Shown one piece after another: positions 1-8,437 of a stretch of 64,000 bases of DNA. The DNA is taken from positions 310,001 through 374,000 of the forward strand of contig JACMOC010000014.1 of NCBI GenBank assembly GCA_014378195.1, given 5' to 3'. This DNA is from Oligoflexus sp. (GTDB taxonomy: Bacteria > Bdellovibrionota_B > Oligoflexia > Oligoflexales > Oligoflexaceae). The notes beneath the pieces were generated by a model, which did not search any database, was not told where the DNA came from, and saw only the letters and a program-made list of their open reading frames with translations. Both the position numbers and the translations under genes were made by a program. Positions within the stretch are counted from its first letter, which is position 1. The number at the start of each line of letters is the position of its first letter.

Positions 1-325
1 GGACGCTGACGCCCGCTGCTGCCAGAAGATAAAGGGCGTCAACTTCGGTATTTTGCCATTCCGCTTCACGCTCCTGGCGACCATAACGACTGCTACTTTC
101 CATGGCACGCGCACGGCGTGAGCCACGGACTTTACGCCCTTCGGTATATTGAGTTTTTTGTTTGAAAGAACGGTTATTTTCGTCCTTGTAAACCTTGGCG
201 CAACAAAGCTGACCTTCGGCGCGAACGACGTAGACCTCGGCTTCTTTACCGCTTTGAAGTTGTCCGATCACATCTTCGACCATATGGGCTTCAATCAGGG
301 GCAGCAAACGCTTCGGTATTTTCAT
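1..325 (-). CDS. RIO1-family serine protein kinase, N-terminal part (runs off window start)
   Basis: Own translation of the reverse strand: MKIPKRLLPLIEAHMVEDVIGQLQSGKEAEVYVVRAEGQLCCAKVYKDENNRSFKQKTQYTEGRKVRGSRRARAMESSSRYGRE..., with RIO kinase nucleotide-binding features (GKEAEVYVV, CAKVYK). Confidence 0.8.
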   Translation of the reverse strand, partial: MKIPKRLLPLIEAHMVEDVIGQLQSGKEAEVYVVRAEGQLCCAKVYKDENNRSFKQKTQYTEGRKVRGSRRARAMESSSRYGRQEREAEWQNTEVDALYLLAAAGVSV

Positions 326-434
326 AGAACCTTATATCCGTTGGGGTCAGACACACCTAAGTTGGAACGCGCCTCAGTCTATACTGGGACGGGGCTCCTC
401 CGCTAGAGAAAGCAATGACCGAGGTGCCACTCAA

Positions 435-1643
435 TTAAAATTTAACAAGAGCGTCCACGTAAGCTGTTGTGATCGTTACGCCACCAGCTTCAAGAGCCGC
501 GATGAGGGGATCACCCAGAGCACTGGTTGGGGTCTGAAATCCACGCACAGTCCTTGTCTTTTCTGTTTTGACGAGAAGTTTGGCTATGGTGGTAGCACAT
601 AGCACGGTGAACTCGTTCCCCGGGTCGCCACTGGCTTTCATTTTGACCGTCAAACGGGGACGGGCTTTTTCGCGTGCTATAAGAGTTCCCCGGTAAAAGC
701 CTTCTTTTCGGCTTTTCTCCGATGGACCCTGCCCTGCAGATGGGCCGAGCTTGCGAAGAATGGCCCTACCAATGCCATTACCCGTCATGACGTCCATTAT
801 GCCCAAGGCCCCTATCACCCCATAGGCAGCAAGATTTCCGGAACGGCCTTTGGATAGGAGGGAACGCTCAGTGTAGGCGATGTTCTGAGAGTCTCGGCTT
901 TCGGGATTGCGCAGGTAAATAGATCGACGCACGACAGCCGTGTTAATAGAATTCATCAAAAAAGGAGCGCTCCATCGCTTGAGGAAAGGTTCAAAGGTCG
1001 GTTTGAATTCCACCTTAGGATTATGCGCCCACTTTTTGTCGGGTATAAGGATATTGCTATCGATGAGATGTTTGTTTTTCTTCTGTTCGGCCATGGTGAG
1101 AACGGATAGGAGCGTACCACCGTTAAACCCGCCTTTGACTCGATAATAATGCTTCAGGTCATCGACATCCCAACCGTGACGGGAGGCCTCTTCCAAAGCA
1201 ATGTAGCTCATGACATCGGCTGGTACTGAATCAAAGCCTGCCATCGGTATCAAACAGGCTCCGGTCGCTTGAGCGACATGCTCATAACGATCGATCATGT
1301 CACGAATAAAGGGCGTTTCGCCTGTTATATCGCAGTAAGCACGACCGAGCTCGCTGCACGCCGCTATCACGGGTTCCGCATAAAGCGCGAAGGGACCAGC
1401 GAAGTTTGCCACGACTTTGGCCTGCCTAACCATAGCCGTTATGCTGCCTTTATCCTTGGAGTCGGCATCGATAATCGCCGGTTTATGGGCACATTCCTTT
1501 TGAAGGTCTTCGAGCTTTTTACGGTTGCGCCCGGCGATAGCCAGATGAAGTGAAGGATCGGAAGCCAATTTGAGTGTGGCAAGGCGACCTGTAAAACCAG
1601 TTGCGCCAAAGACAACAATATCATGGATTGGAGGCGTATTCAC
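435..1643 (-). CDS. saccharopine dehydrogenase-like / trans-acting enoyl reductase family protein
   Basis: N-terminal Rossmann motif VVFGATGFTGRLATLKL and family-like GEPV/YCDITGETPF segment. Confidence 0.8.
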   Translation of the reverse strand: MNTPPIHDIVVFGATGFTGRLATLKLASDPSLHLAIAGRNRKKLEDLQKECAHKPAIIDADSKDKGSITAMVRQAKVVANFAGPFALYAEPVIAACSELGRAYCDITGETPFIRDMIDRYEHVAQATGACLIPMAGFDSVPADVMSYIALEEASRHGWDVDDLKHYYRVKGGFNGGTLLSVLTMAEQKKNKHLIDSNILIPDKKWAHNPKVEFKPTFEPFLKRWSAPFLMNSINTAVVRRSIYLRNPESRDSQNIAYTERSLLSKGRSGNLAAYGVIGALGIMDVMTGNGIGRAILRKLGPSAGQGPSEKSRKEGFYRGTLIAREKARPRLTVKMKASGDPGNEFTVLCATTIAKLLVKTEKTRTVRGFQTPTSALGDPLIAALEAGGVTITTAYVDALVKF

Positions 1644-1785
1644 CGAAGCTCCCCGGGCCGTTGGATGTAAAGTTCTAGCAATTTATGCGCGGAAGCCGGG
1701 AATATCCACCAAATCTTTTGCAAGCTTGGACAAGGAGCGAATCAGCTTGAGGCCAACGAATCGATTCGTTGGCCCTCACATGTGA

Positions 1786-2145
1786 TTACGGAGCTGTAGG
1801 GGAAGGATTACTGCCTGTAGGTGAACTTGGATACACATTTCCAGTTCCCGATTGTGGCGCTGGACTTGTATCCGAAGGCATAGTGCTTTCGCCGCGTGGC
1901 TCTGCATCATTTGGCATAGAATGATTGGAATTTGTCGAATCCGAAGATCCCGGCATTTCATTCGGAGCCGGAGTTGGCGTTGCCGGCGAAGTTGCGCTCG
2001 GCAGAGTCGTAGTGCCGGGAATAGATGATGGCGGGGTAGCTGACATACCACTGTCCTGCGGTGTTCGATCGGCCATTTTTTTAGTACAGCCGCCGCTTAC
2101 TGATGCCAGCCCTACCAATGCAGATACGAGGATTAAATGTTTCAT
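1786..2145 (-). CDS. small Pro/Ser/Thr-rich secreted lipoprotein, function unknown
   Basis: Signal peptide with lipobox-like SVSGGC; start taken at the internal Met MKHLILVSALVG; low-complexity tail. Confidence 0.55.
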   Translation of the reverse strand: MKHLILVSALVGLASVSGGCTKKMADRTPQDSGMSATPPSSIPGTTTLPSATSPATPTPAPNEMPGSSDSTNSNHSMPNDAEPRGESTMPSDTSPAPQSGTGNVYPSSPTGSNPSPTAP

Positions 2146-2336
2146 TGTGATTACTCCCAAGTGTTTCAAGTCAAAGCGTGACACGCTTTCCCGGCTTTCA
2201 GCTTAAGAAACCCGTTTGCTTTTGTTAATAGGTATATTCGCTCAAAACACCTTCAAGGCATTGATTTATAAGGCTTTAAAAAGAAACGTTCGCTTACGGC
2301 AGAATCGCCGTAAACAGCTTCGTCTTAGAAAAAGCC

Positions 2337-3128
2337 TTAGGGATAAGCCTTTACCAGCTCATCTGCGCTGGTAAATACGGGCCTGATATCGACAGGAATG
2401 TCTTTCAAACGATCTAGCACCGTCTGAACCGAGAGCCGCACAACCATATATTTTGCGGTGAAGTTATCAGCTTTCGCCTTATCACCGGTCGCCTGAATGG
2501 TCAGCAGTTCGCCCGTAAGTGAGCGGACAGCGTCTTTAATTTTGGTTACATCCAGGCTGAATGTTCCATCCTTCGCGACGACGAAGGCTTTGGCATCCAG
2601 GAGGTAATTCATTTGGAGCGCGGCAGCTTTCCCGTGAGCCTCGTTCAAACCAAACCGCACCGAACGAAACGACGACGTGAGATAAGTTGTATAAAGGGTC
2701 TTTTCCATCGCTTTATTGAGCGTGCCTTTGTCGATCAAACGCTGCAAGGCCCAGAGGCCCGATACATCAGCCTTCGCTTCTTCTAGAGCACTGTAGGTAT
2801 TCTGCAGTTTCTCACGAACGGTCACCTTTTTGCCGTTCTCTGTGAGGGTCCTCGGCCCAAGTCCGTCTATGAGCTCGTGCATAAGAATGTGCGTGAAAAA
2901 CGCTTCAAAGCTGATATTGGCCCGATCGCGAGGCGCCAGTGCGATCTTGGAGATCGGAATCAAAACCTTTTCAAATTTTGCTTCCTGAATGTTTTTGAGC
3001 ATCGTTCATTTGGTGCCCATCTCCTGCACGATTTTCTCGTCATTCGGCAAATTATAAGCGGCTGTTTGCACGCCGCGATTAGCTTCACCGCTGCCATAAA
3101 TGGAATTTACGACACGAACACGAAGTAA
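2337..3128 (-). pseudogene. peptidase M49-like (DPP III-like) gene remnant, 5'-truncated with in-frame TGA
   Basis: ORF 2337..3002 (FFTHILMHELIDGLGP, EEAKADVSGLWAL) continues upstream in the same frame as VVNSIYGSGEANRGVQTAAYNLPNDEKIVQEMGTK, interrupted by TGA at 3006-3008. No N-terminal domain is present. Confidence 0.7.
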
Positions 3129-3134
3129 ATTTCG

Positions 3135-3425
3135 TTAGTAAGCCTCGGCACCGGTGTAGGTGTACCGATAGCTTTCGTATTCTGTCACCGTTTTGTCGCT
3201 CGCAACTTCATACCGGATGAGGAGTCTCTCGTGGCGGGCGTTAGCGTATACGACGTAAAACGTATAACCCTTGTTGTGGGGGAAAGGTGACGTTAAGAGT
3301 CCAATCGGCTCAAATTCCCCGATCGTTTCATAACCGAAATCTCCCGGTTGAAACGTGTGATTGCGGAGACGCGAGTCGACTAAGGCTGAACGATCCACGA
3401 CTTCTTCAGAAAGTGACGAAAACAT
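3135..3425 (-). CDS. hypothetical protein, 96 aa
   Basis: Open frame from the track; no recognised family. Confidence 0.4.
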   Translation of the reverse strand: MFSSLSEEVVDRSALVDSRLRNHTFQPGDFGYETIGEFEPIGLLTSPFPHNKGYTFYVVYANARHERLLIRYEVASDKTVTEYESYRYTYTGAEAY

Positions 3426-3561
3426 AGGAAGACCTCACACACGTAGATGACTCTCATAAATATACCGTGGGCAAGAGGGATATCATCCCTGCGATTTCGA
3501 TTCAAAACCGCCAAACCCTTTCAGAGCGACATATCCGAATTTTATAGAGAAATAATTTGGC

Positions 3562-3588
3562 CTATGAATTCTTCTTCGGAATTCATAG
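3562..3588. promoter_or_regulatory. perfect 10-bp inverted repeat (possible operator or hairpin)
   Basis: CTATGAATTC-ttcttcg-GAATTCATAG in the intergenic gap between divergent ORFs. Confidence 0.45.
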
Positions 3589-3698
3589 AGCTGTCGGTCT
3601 CCGCTTTCCCCGAGATGGGCATGGGCGTCCTTGGTTCGCTTAAGGTCCCGTGCTAGCGTCACCTCGGATTAACCTGCCCATTTCACTTCGGGGCCCCC

Positions 3699-5024
3699 AT
3701 GGATGTCGCAACGATATGGTTCTTGATTGTCGGGGGTGTATTCCTCGCAATGGCTGGATTTGGTCCCTGGCTGGAGCGACTGCCACTTACCACTGGAATC
3801 GTTTACGTTCTAGTTGGGGTTTCAATTGGACCCTTCGGACTTGATCTTTTATCCGTGGATCTTTTTAAACATGCTGTCTTTTTGGAACACGTGACAGAGA
3901 TTGCGGTCATTGTTTCACTTTTTACGGCAGGATTAAAACTCACATTGCCACTGACAGATCCGCAGTGGCGACTCGCGGCCTCGCTCGCTACACTGGCCAT
4001 GATTATAAACATTGCGCTGGTGGCAGGCCTCGCGTTCACGGTATTTGGTTTTTCTCCGGGGGCTGCCTTGCTACTCGGCGCTATCCTTTCCCCTACAGAT
4101 CCGGTGCTTGCCTCAGACGTTCAAATCGCGGAATCGGAACAACGAGACCGTCTTCGTTTCGCTTTGACGGCAGAAGGCGGCTTGAATGATGGCACTTGTT
4201 TTCCGTTTGTGTTGCTCGGTCTGGGATTGCTTGGAAACCATGAGCTTGGCAGCTACGGATCCCGTTGGATCGGTCTTGACCTTGTTTGGCCCGCAATAGG
4301 CGGGATTGTCATAGGCTATCTGATGGGCCTGGGCGTGAGTCGCTGCATTATTTTCCTGCGCACAAAACATGATAAGCAGGAAAGCAAAAAGCTTGATGAC
4401 TTCCTTACCCTTGGATTGATCGCACTTTCCTATGGGGTCGCGCTTGCTGGGCATACCAATGGATTCTTGGCTGTTTTTGCCGCTGGCATCGCCTTGCGGA
4501 GCATCAGTCGACCTTCGATCAAACATGAGCTCGACCTCAAGGGCGATGAGGGAGTCGATGAAGTCATCAAAGCGACGGCAGACCTGCCTAAAACAGTGCT
4601 TGGTTTCAACGAGCAGCTTGAACGCACCGCAGAGGTGGTGGTCTGCATCCTTTTAGGATCATTGATCGACCGTCATACTATTGAATTAAAGCCATGGATT
4701 TTTGCCTGTGCCCTCCTTTTTGTCGCGAGGCCGATATCAGCCGGGCTTACCATATTTCGAAACCCCATCCTCACTCGCTTTCAGAAAAAATCGATCGCCT
4801 GGCTCGGTATACGCGGCATAGGGTCTATCTACTACCTCGTATATACGATCACGCACGGCCTCGACCCTCAGGTGGCCCAGACCTTTGCTTCCATAACCTT
4901 CGGGTCGATATTACTCTCGATCCTTCTCCATGGTGGATCGGTCACACCCTTGATGAATATCTATGAACACAAGTTGCAACATTATCGGAAGAGACTCGCG
5001 ACCCGAAAGATTCGGCTTAAATGA
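3699..5024 (+). CDS. Na+/H+ antiporter, CPA1/NhaP type
   Basis: Multiple TM segments; SPTDPVLASDVQ and GGLNDGTCFPFVLLGL motifs typical of CPA1 exchangers. Confidence 0.85.
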   Translation: MDVATIWFLIVGGVFLAMAGFGPWLERLPLTTGIVYVLVGVSIGPFGLDLLSVDLFKHAVFLEHVTEIAVIVSLFTAGLKLTLPLTDPQWRLAASLATLAMIINIALVAGLAFTVFGFSPGAALLLGAILSPTDPVLASDVQIAESEQRDRLRFALTAEGGLNDGTCFPFVLLGLGLLGNHELGSYGSRWIGLDLVWPAIGGIVIGYLMGLGVSRCIIFLRTKHDKQESKKLDDFLTLGLIALSYGVALAGHTNGFLAVFAAGIALRSISRPSIKHELDLKGDEGVDEVIKATADLPKTVLGFNEQLERTAEVVVCILLGSLIDRHTIELKPWIFACALLFVARPISAGLTIFRNPILTRFQKKSIAWLGIRGIGSIYYLVYTITHGLDPQVAQTFASITFGSILLSILLHGGSVTPLMNIYEHKLQHYRKRLATRKIRLK

Positions 5025-5077
5025 AATTGGTGTGTTTGTTGCATGACTGCTTGTGTTCAATTGACCGGAGGCTCATC

Positions 5078-5416
5078 ATGATATTTGGATTGATGGTTAT
5101 AGCGACTCTCGCCGCTCTGTTTTCAGGAATCTTGTGTAAAGTTATTAATCTCAAAAATTCCTACGTGGTTTTGCTTGTGCAATTTCTCTTTACTTTCGGC
5201 GTGAGTTACGGGACCGCTTACTGGATGGGGAAAGGCGTGTTCACAAATGGATACATCGCTTTGGTGTGTGCCGTCATATCTGTCGTTATTTACGGTGTTT
5301 TGTTTCTTGCCCAAAAATTACTTGGCCCTCTTGATAGCCGTAAACCCGGCACTTGGGCTATAAAACTTAATCACCATCACCACAACGCTGGACGGCATCA
5401 TACTCAAACGCGCTAA
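5078..5416 (+). CDS. small membrane protein with His-rich C-terminus
   Basis: Hydrophobic segments and C-terminal NHHHHNAGRHH; start taken at the internal Met after a plausible RBS (cggaggctcatcatg). Confidence 0.5.
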   Translation: MIFGLMVIATLAALFSGILCKVINLKNSYVVLLVQFLFTFGVSYGTAYWMGKGVFTNGYIALVCAVISVVIYGVLFLAQKLLGPLDSRKPGTWAIKLNHHHHNAGRHHTQTR

Positions 5417-5571
5417 CATTCATTTTTGACGAGGGCTTTGGGCGGCTTCTTTATTCCGAAAATAAAAACCGCCTCACTTATGTTGATCTTCCCGCATTTT
5501 TTCATCCTTCCCTCACTATCCTCTTTTTATAATTTAACGAATGTGAGTCTCACCTTATTCAAGGAGTTCTA

Positions 5572-6207
5572 TTGAGCACGAACTTAAGTGTTGCGATGAC
5601 AGAAATGTCGAAGTCTCGCCCCTCTATTCCATCGATAATGCAAAGACCTTTGATTGTCGGAGCCAGCGTCAGCGCCGATTGGAAAGCAAAAAGCCCCGGA
5701 AAACTTCTTGCACTTCGTTACACTGAGGAGAGTCAGATACGTACGGTTGCTTTCGGCGGAAAAAGCGGCCGTGAAGTCCTGAAGAAAGTTTCGGACGACA
5801 GTTTGAGCGATAGGACCGCCGTGATTGGTCTTGATCTGTTTTTTTGGGATGCGATGATGAAGACGCCTGACGAGAGTCTTCACGCGTTGAACACTCTGAT
5901 GACCGTGGTCAAAGCGAAGCAGATCCCCATCATTCTAGGTGAAGTCCCCAACCTCTTACCGGGGTTTCAACCTCAAGCCGCTCGACTCAACGAGGCGATG
6001 CATAAAGCCGCGCAAGGCTACCATGCCTGCACCGTTGTGCCGTTCACCAGCATGCTCTTTCAAATCCTTCGGGAAGGAGCCTTGCATTACAATGGTCTGC
6101 GCTATGGTTTGAAAGAGTTGATACCGGACGGTCTCCATATCGGATCGATCGCGAGTCAGTACATCGCTGATACACTCTACGACATGCTTTTAACGGATAA
6201 TCGTTAA
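5572..6207 (+). CDS. SGNH-hydrolase-like protein
   Basis: PLIVGASVSADW, FGGKSGREVL, VIGLDLFFWD, DGLHIG: weak SGNH-like block arrangement. Confidence 0.5.
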   Translation: MSTNLSVAMTEMSKSRPSIPSIMQRPLIVGASVSADWKAKSPGKLLALRYTEESQIRTVAFGGKSGREVLKKVSDDSLSDRTAVIGLDLFFWDAMMKTPDESLHALNTLMTVVKAKQIPIILGEVPNLLPGFQPQAARLNEAMHKAAQGYHACTVVPFTSMLFQILREGALHYNGLRYGLKELIPDGLHIGSIASQYIADTLYDMLLTDNR

Positions 6208-6222
6208 AGAAGGGCTAGGAGC

Positions 6223-6531
6223 TTAATTGGGAAGATAGTCGGTCGGTGTTTTGATCGGCTTGCGTGTGACGGATAAACGACCCAAAACTGACTCTAAGTT
6301 CTTTCGGTCACCAAAAGGCTGGGAAGGAAACGGTATTGGCAGATCCGCATTTTTCCCGGCACTATTTGCAAGTTCTTCGTAAAAAGCCGTGTCATTCTCA
6401 GCTCGCATGTCATCAAGCGCTTTTTGAATCTTAGGGCGTGTGTCCGGAATTACGCTAGCTCGCTTGGAGCGATGTTTTCCGCACCCTTTGGGCTTCGTAC
6501 TTGCGGGAGATGGAGATAGGGGTTCAACCAT
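6223..6531 (-). CDS. hypothetical protein
   Basis: Open frame; start taken at MVEPLSPSP; no recognised domain. Confidence 0.35.
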   Translation of the reverse strand: MVEPLSPSPASTKPKGCGKHRSKRASVIPDTRPKIQKALDDMRAENDTAFYEELANSAGKNADLPIPFPSQPFGDRKNLESVLGRLSVTRKPIKTPTDYLPN

Positions 6532-6821
6532 AAAAACTCCTTGGTACGTATAACTCGGGACTCTCGAAACTCTGGAAACGGATGCTTTACGTTCGCCCAC
6601 ACTTTGGGAATATAGGGTGAAGGTGAGTGGCATTCATAAATCTTAAACTCTCCTACCAAGCTGGGGCAAGATGTAATTGAAGCGCCTTCCAACTTTCGTC
6701 TGACGAATGGACATATCGCACTACGGCAATCACTGCCTACTCAAATAACGCGCGCGACGCCTATGTTAAAATAACGTCGTAAGCGTTCAATTCCCTGACT
6801 CGATAGTAAGAAAGTTCGACA

Positions 6822-7877
6822 ATGCGTTCGTTTATTGCCATCTCATTTTTCGCAGTAAACGTTCTGTTGTTCGCGCTCAACACGCCCTCCTATGCGCAAA
6901 CTCCGGCTGTCTCCTTACCTCTTGTTGAATATCCTGCGACCCGGTTTGATATGTGTCGTCAGATGTTTCGCAAACCGAAACAGTTTATGATCCCAGTGGA
7001 AAACCCTCAATCAGACGCCAAAATTCTGCTCGGCAAAACTCTGTTTTTTGATCCGCGTTTGTCAGGCACCAATTCAATGGCCTGCTCAACATGCCATAAT
7101 CCTGCGCTTGCCTGGAGTGATGGTTTGCCAACAGCCATTGGCAACGGCGGTCAAAAACTCAAACGCCGTACACCTTCACTCCTAAACCTCGCTTTCAGCG
7201 GAAGCCTCCAATGGGACAATGAGTTTCGCACGCTTGAAGAGCAGGCCTTGGCGCCTATCAGGAAAAAGACAGAAATGAACCAGGATCCGGCCCTTTTGCC
7301 GGCGAAGTTAACAGCTGCTAAAGCTTATGCACCGCTCTTCGAAGCTGCATTTCCGGGCGAGGGTGTTTCACAGCTCACCATTGCGCGTGCTCTCGCTGCG
7401 TTTCAACGCACTCTGATGTCGGGACTATCACCTTTTGATGATTTCCTTGCAGGTGACGACAATGCGATGAGCATCGATGCAAAGGTGGGAATGGTTCTGT
7501 TTCACGAAAAAGCGCATTGTAGCGCCTGTCATTTCGGTTACCGCCTTACGGATGGGCAAGCTTATGATATCGGCCATAAAACTGAAGATAGGGGCCGCGG
7601 TGTCGTGACGAAAGATCCGCAGCAGGATTTCAAATTTCGAAACCCTTCGCTGACTGACGTCGGACGACACCCTCCTTATAGGCACGACGGCTCGCTGTCT
7701 GATCTGAAAGCCGTGGTGGAATTCTACAACCGAGGCGGGGATGTGAAACGCCCGACGCTTTCAAGCGATATAAGGCCTCTTCATCTCACACCGCACGAAG
7801 TTGCCCAGATTGTGGCTTTTATAAATGCCCTTTCAAGCCCACTGGCTCCGTTCATGCCCCCTACTCTACCCGAGTGA
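6822..7877 (+). CDS. di-heme cytochrome-c peroxidase (CcpA/MauG family)
   Basis: Signal peptide, two CXXCH motifs (CSTCH, CSACH), LFFDPRLSGTNSMACSTCHNP, FRNPSLTDVGRHPPYRHDGS. Confidence 0.93.
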   Translation: MRSFIAISFFAVNVLLFALNTPSYAQTPAVSLPLVEYPATRFDMCRQMFRKPKQFMIPVENPQSDAKILLGKTLFFDPRLSGTNSMACSTCHNPALAWSDGLPTAIGNGGQKLKRRTPSLLNLAFSGSLQWDNEFRTLEEQALAPIRKKTEMNQDPALLPAKLTAAKAYAPLFEAAFPGEGVSQLTIARALAAFQRTLMSGLSPFDDFLAGDDNAMSIDAKVGMVLFHEKAHCSACHFGYRLTDGQAYDIGHKTEDRGRGVVTKDPQQDFKFRNPSLTDVGRHPPYRHDGSLSDLKAVVEFYNRGGDVKRPTLSSDIRPLHLTPHEVAQIVAFINALSSPLAPFMPPTLPE

Positions 7878-7926
7878 ATGAGGGACCTTGCAGGCGTCCA
7901 GTCTTCCGTTTAACGGTACGCCTGCC

Positions 7927-8214
7927 TCAAGAATGCAGGAGCGATTGGACAGTCGTCTCAAAGTGATCGATCATAAACTTGCGCGAGGCGCGCACATCGG
8001 AAGCAGATTCAATTTCAATACGGATGCGGTCAAATACCTGCTCAAGCTCTTCCTGCTTTGCCTTCAATTGAGCGCAGATCATCTTCCATTCGTTGCCGGG
8101 TCTGGCCTCACGTCTCAGCTTTTCCAAAAGGTAATTGATATCGGTAAGCAGTACCGACGACCTCAGTTCGAGATACTCGAACATTTTGATGCTATATGTC
8201 TCGGATTCGTTCAT
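7927..8214 (-). CDS. hypothetical coiled-coil-like protein
   Basis: Open frame; start taken at MNESETYSIK; charged helical composition. Confidence 0.4.
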   Translation of the reverse strand: MNESETYSIKMFEYLELRSSVLLTDINYLLEKLRREARPGNEWKMICAQLKAKQEELEQVFDRIRIEIESASDVRASRKFMIDHFETTVQSLLHS

Positions 8215-8385
8215 TCTGGAAATCCCCCGATCATTACTCACTGGTTTGGTTCTTAGGTTAAACAAACACGTGTTCACCGCCGCAGCAAGCATCAATGTCA
8301 GTCCCTATTCAGGGAATACTTTTTTATCTAATTGATTTCATAGAGTTGCATTGCAATATTGGATTTTGTATCTAGTCTTTTGCAT

Positions 8386-8418
8386 AAAAAAACCAACCGG
8401 AGTTGCCTCGCGGTTGGT
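8386..8418 (-). terminator. rho-independent terminator downstream of the MACPF-like gene
   Basis: Minus strand ACCAACCG-cgaggcaact-CGGTTGGT followed by TTTTTTT. Confidence 0.75.
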
Positions 8419-8437
8419 ATGTTCTGTTCAGCGGATC

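Noticed and set aside
4113-4526. 137-aa minus-strand ORF within the antiporter gene
   Set aside because: Antisense to a confident CDS, no motif.
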